This document shows, piece by piece, positions 55,349 through 61,858 of a stretch of 64,000 nt of DNA. The stretch's first letter is position 1. The number at the start of each line of letters is the position of its first letter. The stretch spans positions 1,895,501-1,959,500 of the forward strand of contig NZ_CP132542.1 in NCBI RefSeq assembly GCF_030845175.1, written 5' to 3'. The notes below the pieces were generated by a model that did no database searches, had not been told where the DNA came from, and worked only from the letters and a program-made list of their open reading frames with translations. The position numbers and the translations under genes are program-made. Source of the stretch: Coralliovum pocilloporae (lineage in GTDB: Bacteria > Pseudomonadota > Alphaproteobacteria > Rhizobiales > Cohaesibacteraceae).

Positions 55349-55810
55349 ATGCGGATGATGAAACGGGTATCGACTGGCTGCGTCATTAGCTTGTTCTGGG
55401 GGCTCTTCTGGCTGTGGCCAGCAGCGGCCCAGACCATTGACAGCCCAGAACGCTGGGCCGACGGGTTCATGAAAACTCTGTCAGAGAAAGGCGTAGACCC
55501 CGCTCATGATATCATCAGGATGACCATGAGTGGTCAGGGAGATGGGCACAGTCAGGGCCTTGCCAGCCTTGAACAGGCCATGAAAACGGCGGAGGCCAAT
55601 TATGGGTCATCGCTTGGCTATGAGTTTATCAGCAAGAGGGCCGTATCAGACTCTGTTCGTCTGATTTTCATGATCAACAAGCGCGGCAAAGCACCCATCT
55701 TCTGGAAATTCGCATTCTATAATCCGGATGAAAACTGGACGCTGCTTAATATCAATCTGAGTGATCAGCTGGCAGACCTGGATGATTTCAAGCGGTTCAC
55801 TTGGCCCTAG
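55349..55810 (+). CDS. hypothetical secreted protein
   Basis: 153 residues with a signal peptide (about 1-26, MMKRVSTGCVISLFWGLFWL then WPAAAQ) and a small mature domain of alternating helix and strand ending FKRFTWP. I do not recognise the family. The ATG at 55349 is chosen since the longer frame (55220) gives no signal peptide. Divergent from trkH and tail to tail with apaG, with the two-hairpin repeat copy 3 between them. Confidence 0.75.
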   Translation: MRMMKRVSTGCVISLFWGLFWLWPAAAQTIDSPERWADGFMKTLSEKGVDPAHDIIRMTMSGQGDGHSQGLASLEQAMKTAEANYGSSLGYEFISKRAVSDSVRLIFMINKRGKAPIFWKFAFYNPDENWTLLNINLSDQLADLDDFKRFTWP

Positions 55811-55820
55811 AGTGAATCCT

Positions 55821-55922
55821 ACAGCGTGCTTCTGAAAAGTTGATAGACTTTTCGGATAAAAGTTCGCGCGGAAAAAGTCTAAAGGCACTGCTGCCAATTC
55901 TGGTTAAAGGTCTGGTGCTTTA
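55821..55922. repeat. two-hairpin dispersed repeat, copy 3
   Basis: 102 bp, strongly similar to copy 1 (8452-8554): the same CTGAAAAG ... CTTTTC hairpin and a final CTGGTGCTTTA. It fills the convergent gap, starting 11 bp after one stop codon and containing the stop codon of apaG at its other end. Confidence 0.87.
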
Positions 55923-56315
55923 GTTTACCGTTCTTGGTGTGTCCGGCAGGTCAAGCGAGAAGGCAGGGACATCCACGAGAAATCTCTGCCCGTCCGGGCT
56001 TTCCATCTCATAAGCCCCAACCATGATACCGGAGGGTGTTGGTAACGGGCAGCCACTTGTATATTCATAGGTAGAGCCGGGATCGATGACCGGCTGCTCG
56101 CCGATGACACCTGCGCCACGCACTTCCTCAATCCGTCCCAGACCATCCGTGATATGCCAGTAGCGGTTCAGAAGCTGGACCGGGCTGTCGCCAAGATTGG
56201 TGATTTCCACCGTATAGGCCCAGAGATAGCGGGGCAGATTGGGATCAGATTCCTCTTCCAGATAAAGAGGGGTCACCGAAACCTCTATTGACCGCGTTAC
56301 CGCCGTATACATCAA
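55920..56315 (-). CDS. apaG: ApaG (CO2+/Mg2+ efflux-associated protein)
   Basis: 131-residue single-domain beta-sandwich protein of the ApaG/DUF525 family; genetics in other bacteria associate it with Co/Mg resistance and Ap4A metabolism, but its molecular role is unclear. Hallmarks: YTVEITNLGDSPVQLLNRYWHITDG, the VRGAGVIGEQPVIDPG segment and YTSGCPLPTPSGIMVGAYEM. Length is normal. Its last codon (TAA) lies in the dispersed repeat. Confidence 0.95.
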   Translation of the reverse strand: MMYTAVTRSIEVSVTPLYLEEESDPNLPRYLWAYTVEITNLGDSPVQLLNRYWHITDGLGRIEEVRGAGVIGEQPVIDPGSTYEYTSGCPLPTPSGIMVGAYEMESPDGQRFLVDVPAFSLDLPDTPRTVN

Positions 56316-56452
56316 AGCGCCTCATCCTGCTGATAATGATAGTGTTATCGTGTTTTCCCTTATACGGCCAGCAAAAGCCGATGGGTTCGCGGAACTGTGA
56401 CAGGTCAGGCCTGTATAAACTGGTGTAGTGTCAGGACAGATTGCCCACGCTC

Positions 56453-56468
56453 TAGGGTCCTGACCCTA
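56453..56468. repeat. solo TAGGGTC/GACCCTA palindrome
   Basis: TAGGGTCCTGACCCTA: two ends of the TAGGGTC family joined back to back with no interior. Flanked by CTC like the other copies (..CTCTAGGG). Lies between apaG and the PNPOx-like gene. Confidence 0.6.
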
Positions 56469-56499
56469 CTCTGTTGCCATCTTTGGGGAGACTGCCGCC

Positions 56500-57138
56500 A
56501 TGGTTCGCGCCTTCACTGAATTGACCTTCACACCCACGGTTCTTGACCTTCAGAAAGAGGATGGATCATCCGGGCTCTATGCGCCGTTTATGGAGGCGGA
56601 CGCCGACAGGCGCGATCGTCTGGGGGATGCCGAGGCGGAGTTTATCCATCAGCGTGACGGGTTCTATCAGGCCAGTGTGGCAGAAACCGGCTGGCCCTAT
56701 GTGCAGTTCAAGGGCGGGCCACGCGGGTTCCTGAACGTTCTGGATGAGAAGACCATCGGCTACGCGGATTATCGCGGCAATCGCCAGCATCTGAGTGCGG
56801 GTAATCTGACCGCAGACAGCCGGGTCTCCCTGATCCTGATGGATTATCCCAACCGTCGTCGGCTCAAGCTTTGGGGGCGAGCCAGGCTGACCAGCCGCAA
56901 GGATGCGCCGGATCTGGTCCAGTCTCTCCATGTGGACGGCTACAAGGCCCTGCCGGAGCGGGCAATCCTGATTACGGTCGAGGCTTTTGACTGGAATTGT
57001 CCGGCTCACATTCCTCAGCGTATGACGCTGGAAGAGCTTGAACCACAGATCACCCCGTTTCGGGAGAAGATGGAAGACCTGATCCGCGAGAATACAGCGC
57101 TCAAAGAAGAGTTGGAGCGGCTAAAGCAGGAACGTTGA
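56500..57138 (+). CDS. pyridoxamine 5'-phosphate oxidase-like (PNPOx-like) flavin-binding protein
   Basis: 212-residue protein with a split-barrel flavin-binding fold: FIHQRDGFYQASVAETGWPY, FKGGPRGFLNVLDEKTIGYADYRGNRQ, SLILMDYPNRRRLKLWGRA. The pattern fits the PNPOx-like superfamily, but not the PdxH catalytic set; general flavoprotein function is unknown. The C-terminal 40 residues (MEDLIRENTALKEELERLK) form a coiled coil, which is an unusual addition suggesting dimerisation. No partner gene adjacent. Confidence 0.85.
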   Translation: MVRAFTELTFTPTVLDLQKEDGSSGLYAPFMEADADRRDRLGDAEAEFIHQRDGFYQASVAETGWPYVQFKGGPRGFLNVLDEKTIGYADYRGNRQHLSAGNLTADSRVSLILMDYPNRRRLKLWGRARLTSRKDAPDLVQSLHVDGYKALPERAILITVEAFDWNCPAHIPQRMTLEELEPQITPFREKMEDLIRENTALKEELERLKQER

Positions 57139-57163
57139 GTTTCGGACAGAAAACAGCGAGCGG

Positions 57164-57451
57164 TTATTGGCGCTGATCCAGTCGCCGGTTTGTCTGCTGC
57201 AACGTCTCGCCCACTTCAGAAAGCAGGGCCGAGCCTATAAACAGATAGCTGATGGCGGATGAAACCTTTGTCTCTCCGAAACGGCCAGCCGCTTCTGCCG
57301 TCGTGGTAACATCCCGCGCCACAGCCCGTATACCGTGCAATGGGTCGTTGATCAGATCATTCGTGAACCGTTCATAGCTGCCATTGCTGTGCAAAATAGC
57401 GAGCCCACTCAACCACCCAAACAGAAACGTCCCCAAAATCATGCGCCCCAT
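57164..57451 (-). CDS. hypothetical small membrane protein
   Basis: 95 residues with an N-terminal hydrophobic segment (MGRMILGTFLFGWLSGLAI) and a hydrophobic stretch near residues 64-78. No family recognised. The ATG at 57451 is chosen over an upstream start at 57478. Transcribed convergently with the PNPOx-like gene with a 25-bp gap. Confidence 0.55.
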   Translation of the reverse strand: MGRMILGTFLFGWLSGLAILHSNGSYERFTNDLINDPLHGIRAVARDVTTTAEAAGRFGETKVSSAISYLFIGSALLSEVGETLQQTNRRLDQRQ

Positions 57452-57653
57452 CGCACATTCTCCATCATGCAACCCCAAACGCCGTCCCAGCGAATGTTAA
57501 CAGAGTCTTAATTTATACACCTATGGAGTGTGATGCAAATTTATACATGGTTAATATGCACAAGTTTCAATTATGGGCTGTATCGGAAGGGTTTTATTCG
57601 GAGCGCGTTGGGATATCTGCTCCGCAGACAATATCCGGCTGGCAGATTTCGGC

Positions 57654-57727
57654 TGGAGCGGGTGAAGAGAATCGAACTCTCGTCTTAAGCTTGGGAAGTT
57701 TCTGCTCTACCATTGAGCTACACCCGC
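57654..57727 (-). tRNA. tRNA-Gly (anticodon CCC)
   Basis: Complete cloverleaf on the minus strand: acceptor GCGGGTG/CACCCGC, D arm GCTC..GAGC, anticodon loop TTCCCAA (anticodon CCC), T arm GAGAG TTCGATT CTCTT, discriminator T and an encoded CCA. The anticodon stem reads GAAAC/GCTTA, giving a G27-A43 and an A30-C40 mismatch; only three pairs remain. It is isolated in the 415-bp gap between a small membrane gene and the channel gene. Confidence 0.88.
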
Positions 57728-57867
57728 CTTTGCATTTCATTTTGCGAATGGTGACGAGCCTGTCAAGCGGTCAGGTTGTCGTCTTTCGACAGTCTCACCA
57801 CTTGACGACACCCCGGTGCCTTGCCAAATAGGCTGACTATCTGGAACCCTCAAGAGGCCTGCCTGTC

Positions 57868-58680
57868 ATGGACCGCCTGAAGCAGCTGTTGTCGTCCCGT
57901 TCGTTTGAATATTTCATCACCGCCGTGATTGCGATCAACGCGATCACCCTGGGGCTGGAAACCAGTGAAACGGTGATGAATTCTGTAGGCCCGCTTCTGC
58001 ATATGCTGGACCGGATTGCCCTTGGCATCTTCATTGTGGAGATTCTGGCGCGGCTTCTGGTCTATCGCCTGTCTTTCTTCCGTGACCCGTGGAATATCTT
58101 TGACTTTGTCATCGTCTCCATCGCCCTGGCACCAGCTACGGCTTCGTCGTCCATTCTGCGTGCATTGCGCATTCTGCGTGTGCTGCGGCTTCTGTCCTTT
58201 GTCCCGACGTTGAAACGGGTGGTGGGCGCGCTGGTTTCGGCCCTGCCGGGTATGGGCTCGATCATCCTCCTGATGACGCTGATTTTCTATGTCTTCGCTG
58301 TCATGGCGACGCAGCTTTACAGCAATTCCTTCCCGGACTGGTTCGGCACCATCGGACATTCAGCTTATACGCTGTTCCAGGTGATGACACTGGAGAGCTG
58401 GTCTATGGGCATTGTCCGCCCGGTTATGGAAACCTATCCCTTCGCCTGGGCCTTTTTCGTGCCGTTCATTCTGGCGACAACCTTCACCATGCTGAACCTG
58501 TTTATCGGTATCATCGTCAAGGCGATGCAGTCAGAGCATGAGGCAGAAGCTGATGCGGAGCGGCAGGCCATTCAGGAGGAAACCGAGAACATGACCAGCG
58601 CTCTCAAGGACCTGAAGCGGGAGGTTGTGGAGCTGAGGGCTGAGATCAGACTGCTGAAGCAGCCTGATCCCAAGCCATGA
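57868..58680 (+). CDS. bacterial voltage-gated sodium channel (NavAb/NaChBac type)
   Basis: 270-residue single-domain six-helix channel that assembles as a tetramer. S4 voltage sensor shows Arg every third position (98, 101, 104, 107). The selectivity filter is TLESWSM (174-180), identical to NavAb and near the TLESWAS of NaChBac, so Na+ selectivity is expected. S6 is about 200-222, followed by an acidic neck and a C-terminal coiled coil (about 230-268) typical of BacNav. Found chiefly in marine and alkaliphilic bacteria. TGA stop coincides with the start of a repeat end. Confidence 0.95.
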   Translation: MDRLKQLLSSRSFEYFITAVIAINAITLGLETSETVMNSVGPLLHMLDRIALGIFIVEILARLLVYRLSFFRDPWNIFDFVIVSIALAPATASSSILRALRILRVLRLLSFVPTLKRVVGALVSALPGMGSIILLMTLIFYVFAVMATQLYSNSFPDWFGTIGHSAYTLFQVMTLESWSMGIVRPVMETYPFAWAFFVPFILATTFTMLNLFIGIIVKAMQSEHEAEADAERQAIQEETENMTSALKDLKREVVELRAEIRLLKQPDPKP

Positions 58681-58701
58681 AATTAATGGGTCCTGACCCT
58701 A
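58679..58701. repeat. solo terminal repeat of the TAGGGTC family
   Basis: 23 bp beginning GAAATTAATGGGTCCTGACC and ending CTA. It is the exact complement of the left end of the 41358 element (23 of 23). Its first two bases are the end of the channel gene stop codon. No second end is found nearby. Confidence 0.8.
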
Positions 58702-58725
58702 GAGTGGATGTGCTCTAAATGACGA

Positions 58726-59916
58726 TCAGGCTCTGGCTTGTTCCAGAGCCGAGACCAGGTCTTCAAGCAGGTCTTCCTGATCTTCCAGGCCCACAGACAG
58801 GCGCAACAGGCCGTCGGTAATACCGAGCTCGGCGCGCTGTTCTTCGCTCAGACGCTGATGCGTGGTGGTGGCCGGGTGGGTCAGCAATGTTTTTGCATCA
58901 CCCAGATTGTTGGAAATCTTGCCGATCTTCAGGTTGTTCAGCACCTTGAATGCGGCTTCCTTGCCACCCTTCACATCAAAGGCGATCAGGGTGGAGCCTG
59001 CCTTCATCTGTTTGGCCACAATATCGGCATGCGGATGGTCGTCACGACCCGGATAGATCAGCCGGTTGATATTGCTGACCTCGGCAAGCTGGTCAGCCAG
59101 ATAGCGGGCGCTCTGGGTCTGGCGTTCCACACGAACCGGCAGGGTTTCAAGCCCTTTCAGCAGAACCCACGCGTTGAACGGGCTCATGCTTGGCCCTGTA
59201 TGCCGGATGAGGTTTTTCATCTGGCCGTCGAGCCATTCCACATCAGACAGCACCACACCGCCAAGACAGCGTCCCTGGCCATCAATATGCTTGGTCGCCG
59301 AGTAAACAACCACATCAGCACCGAACTTAAGCGGCGACTGCCACAGCGGAGTGGCGAAAACATTGTCGATGACAACGCGTGCACCCACTTCATGGGCAAT
59401 GTCCGAGACGGCCTGAATGTCGATCACATCAAGGGTCGGGTTGGTTGGCGTTTCAAGGAAGAAAGCCTTGGTGTTGGGCTGAACCGCATTCTTCCATTCT
59501 TCCAGACTGTTGCCGTTGATGATGGTGGAGCTGACACCATAGCGGGGCAGAAGGTCTTCCACCACATAGAGGCATGAGCCGAACAGCGCACGCGATGCCA
59601 CCACATGATCACCGGCTTCCACCTGCGCCAGAAGCGCAGCGGAAACAGCTGCCATGCCGGAGGAGAAACCGCGTCCGCCTTCCGCGCCTTCAAGAGCGGC
59701 CATGCGGTCTTCGAACATGGAAACGGTCGGATTGGCATAGCGGGAATAGATATAGCCCGGGTCTTCTCCCTTGAAACGCGCTTCCGCGGCTTCCGCGGTG
59801 GGATAGACATAGCCCTGGGTCAGAAACAGGGCCTCGGAGGTTTCGTTGAACTGCGAGCGCAATGTGCCGCCATGTACAAGCTCAGTGGCCGGGCGCCATT
59901 TTTTTGTATCAGACAT
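58726..59916 (-). CDS. metZ: O-succinylhomoserine sulfhydrylase
   Basis: 396-residue PLP enzyme of the Cys/Met gamma-family, expected to form homocysteine directly from O-succinylhomoserine and sulfide in methionine synthesis. PLP Lys in VVYSATKHIDGQGRCLGG, YSRYANPTVSMFEDRMAALEG, FSSGMAAVSAALLAQV and LETPTNPTLDVID are all typical. O-acetylhomoserine specificity is possible and cannot be excluded by eye. SAM-II riboswitch control upstream supports methionine synthesis. Confidence 0.94.
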   Translation of the reverse strand: MSDTKKWRPATELVHGGTLRSQFNETSEALFLTQGYVYPTAEAAEARFKGEDPGYIYSRYANPTVSMFEDRMAALEGAEGGRGFSSGMAAVSAALLAQVEAGDHVVASRALFGSCLYVVEDLLPRYGVSSTIINGNSLEEWKNAVQPNTKAFFLETPTNPTLDVIDIQAVSDIAHEVGARVVIDNVFATPLWQSPLKFGADVVVYSATKHIDGQGRCLGGVVLSDVEWLDGQMKNLIRHTGPSMSPFNAWVLLKGLETLPVRVERQTQSARYLADQLAEVSNINRLIYPGRDDHPHADIVAKQMKAGSTLIAFDVKGGKEAAFKVLNNLKIGKISNNLGDAKTLLTHPATTTHQRLSEEQRAELGITDGLLRLSVGLEDQEDLLEDLVSALEQARA

Positions 59917-59955
59917 ATCGTCACCATCATCTTGGGCCGAAACTATGGCCCGAAT

Positions 59956-60008
59956 GCAAAGAACCCGGCCTGCTTATCTGCAAGACCGGGTTCTTTGCCC
60001 CCGGTCTT
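59956..60008 (-). promoter_or_regulatory. SAM-II expression platform: two mutually exclusive hairpins
   Basis: Hairpin 1 (minus strand) is a perfect 13-bp stem, GCAAAGAACCCGG with CCGGGTTCTTTGC (59986-59998 with 59956-59968). Hairpin 2 pairs AAGACCGGG at the 3' end of the aptamer (60000-60008) with CCCGGTCTT (59982-59990). Both use the CCCGG at 59986-59990, so they exclude each other. About 40 nt separate hairpin 1 from the metZ start. Confidence 0.6.
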
Positions 60009-60065
60009 TTTAGCAACTTGTTTAACGTGGCTGCAAGCCGACCGGCCTCAAATCACCACACAGTG
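60003..60065 (-). ncRNA. SAM-II riboswitch upstream of metZ
   Basis: The minus strand carries the class pattern TGGTGATTTGAGGCCGG, GCTTGCAGCCACGTTAAACA and AAGTTGCTAAAAAG, the pseudoknot-forming SAM-II aptamer common in alphaproteobacteria. It binds S-adenosylmethionine and turns metZ off. Confidence 0.93.
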
Positions 60066-60071
60066 ATCGGT

Positions 60072-60100
60072 GTCTTAGGAGGATTGACCGCAATCGTCAA
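60072..60100 (-). promoter_or_regulatory. sigma-70 promoter of metZ
   Basis: On the minus strand: -35 TTGACG (60095-60100), 17-bp spacer, -10 TAAGAC (60072-60077). Transcription would start just before the SAM-II aptamer. Confidence 0.65.
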
Positions 60101-60197
60101 GAGACTTTGCCGTGAACAGCAATTCCCTGCGAAACTGGGCTGGAAATGCGCCAGACTGTCAGCTAAGACAGGAGAAAGATCCAATCGGGAATCGACA

Positions 60198-61292
60198 ATG
60201 AACGAAAGACGATCCGGCATCCTGCCCGCCCATGAACTGGTCTCCATGGTTGAGCGTGGCGAAATCGCGATTGCCGACCCTCTTCAGGACGATCAGGTTC
60301 AGCCTGCCAGTCTTGATCTGCGCCTTGGTACTGTGGCCTATCGTGTCCGTGCCAGCTTTCTGCCGGGACCGGGGCAACCGGTCACGGAAAAGCTCGAGCG
60401 TCTGCGTCTACACGCCATCGACCTGACACAGGGAGCGGTGCTGGAAACCGGCTGTGTCTACATCGTGCCCTTGCTTGAAGCTCTGGCTCTCCCGGCGCAT
60501 GTGGCCGCAACGGCCAATCCGAAGAGCTCCACAGGACGCATCGATGTATTCACCCGGGTGATTGCAGACAGGAGCCAGGAATTCGACAAGATCCCGGCAG
60601 GCTATAACGGGCCGCTCTATCTGGAAATCAGCCCGCGCACATTCCCGGTTCTGGTTCGTACCGGCTCGCGTCTGTCGCAGATCCGGTTCCGTGTCGGCAA
60701 TGCGGTTCTCACCGACGCTGAACTTGGCTATCTGCATGACAGTCAGCGCCTGATGGTATCTGACAGACCGCCACACATCTCAAATGGTATTGCCGTTTCC
60801 ATTGACCTTGAACCATCGGGCGAGACGCCGGTGGGATACAGGGCCAAACGGCACACCGGTGTTATCGATGTGGACAACAAGTCTGGTTATGACGTGCTGG
60901 ATTTCTGGGAGCCCGTGTTCCTGAGGCGCGAGCGGGAACTGGTTCTCGATCCGGATGAGTTCTACATCCTCGCCTCACGGGAAGCGGTCCATGTGCCGCC
61001 TGACCATGCAGCTGAAATGGTGCCGTTTGATCCGCTGGTTGGGGAATTCCGTGTGCATTATGCGGGCTTCTTTGATCCGGGCTTCGGTCACGAGGCCGCT
61101 GGTGGTGCTGGCAGTCGGGCCGTGCTGGAAGTGCGGTCGCACGAGGTGCCGTTCATTCTTGAACACGGACAGATCGTCGGTCGATTGGTGTATGAGCGGA
61201 TGCTGGAGCAGCCGGAAACCATCTACGGATCAGGCATGGGCTCCAATTACCAGGCTCAGGGCCTGAAACTGTCCAAGCATTTCCGTCTCTGA
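60198..61292 (+). CDS. two-domain dCTP deaminase-like protein
   Basis: 364 residues made of two tandem Dcd/dUTPase-like trimerisation folds. The first half keeps the catalytic-type SS..R motif (PKSSTGR) and the general-base Glu (YNGPLYLEI). The second half has the fold outline (GEFRVHYAGFFDPGFG, AVLEVRSHEVPFILEHGQIVGRL) but lacks SSxxR. It is annotated in alphaproteobacteria as dCTP deaminase; activity of the fused form is not evident from sequence. The ATG at 60198 is chosen; the frame opens at 59862 inside metZ. A short gap of 5 bp separates it from the yigZ-type gene. Confidence 0.88.
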   Translation: MNERRSGILPAHELVSMVERGEIAIADPLQDDQVQPASLDLRLGTVAYRVRASFLPGPGQPVTEKLERLRLHAIDLTQGAVLETGCVYIVPLLEALALPAHVAATANPKSSTGRIDVFTRVIADRSQEFDKIPAGYNGPLYLEISPRTFPVLVRTGSRLSQIRFRVGNAVLTDAELGYLHDSQRLMVSDRPPHISNGIAVSIDLEPSGETPVGYRAKRHTGVIDVDNKSGYDVLDFWEPVFLRRERELVLDPDEFYILASREAVHVPPDHAAEMVPFDPLVGEFRVHYAGFFDPGFGHEAAGGAGSRAVLEVRSHEVPFILEHGQIVGRLVYERMLEQPETIYGSGMGSNYQAQGLKLSKHFRL

Positions 61293-61297
61293 CGCTC

Positions 61298-61858
61298 ATG
61301 AGCCTTTATACGGTTCAGTCAGAGACGATAGCGGAACTGGAGGACCGCAAATCGCGGTTCCTTGCCTATCTGGTTCCTTATGCTGATTTCGCCCGGCGTC
61401 TGGATGAACTGCGCACCGACGAGCATCCCAAGGCGAACCATCATGTAACAGCCTTCCGCCATATGCTGGAGGATGGCCGGATAGATGAAGGCGCCAAGGA
61501 TGATGGTGAGCCATCCGGTACATCTGGCATGCCGGTGCTCAAAGTGCTTCATGGCGCAAACCTGGTGGATACAGGTGTAATCGTGGTGCGCTATTTCGGA
61601 GGCACCAAGCTTGGCGGTGGCGGGCTCGTCAGGGCCTATTCGGGCGCCGCGAAACGGGCTATCGAAGATGCCCGGCTTGTTCCCTGGCTGAAGATGGTCC
61701 GGAGAACCGTTGATACAGATTTCGCGGATGCATCTGCTCTGGAGAACAAGCTGTCAGCGCTTGAAAACGTGACTGTGGAAGAGCGAACCTACACGGAAAC
61801 CGGTGTTACTTTTGCTCTCTATGGACCAGAGCAGGATCTGTCTGGTCTTCAGTCTTGA
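61298..61858 (+). CDS. YigZ/IMPACT family protein
   Basis: 186-residue protein with the UPF0029/Impact N-terminal domain (SRFLAYLVPYADFARRLDELR, the HHVTAFRH and DDGEPSGTSGMPVL motifs, VRYFGGTKLGGGGLVRAYSGAAKRA) and a short C-terminal ferredoxin-like domain. Cellular role is uncertain; a link to stress or translation is assumed from eukaryotic IMPACT. It starts 5 bp after the Dcd-like gene and overlaps the glycosyltransferase by 53 bp, tail to tail. Confidence 0.92.
   Translation: MSLYTVQSETIAELEDRKSRFLAYLVPYADFARRLDELRTDEHPKANHHVTAFRHMLEDGRIDEGAKDDGEPSGTSGMPVLKVLHGANLVDTGVIVVRYFGGTKLGGGGLVRAYSGAAKRAIEDARLVPWLKMVRRTVDTDFADASALENKLSALENVTVEERTYTETGVTFALYGPEQDLSGLQS

Noticed and set aside
57523..57831. 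102-codon plus-strand open frame across the tRNA-Gly
   Set aside because: It covers the tRNA on the other strand, and the predicted peptide has no family resemblance.
58738..59577. 279-codon plus-strand open frame opposite metZ
   Set aside because: Shadow of metZ in a codon-biased strand; no domain or ribosome site.
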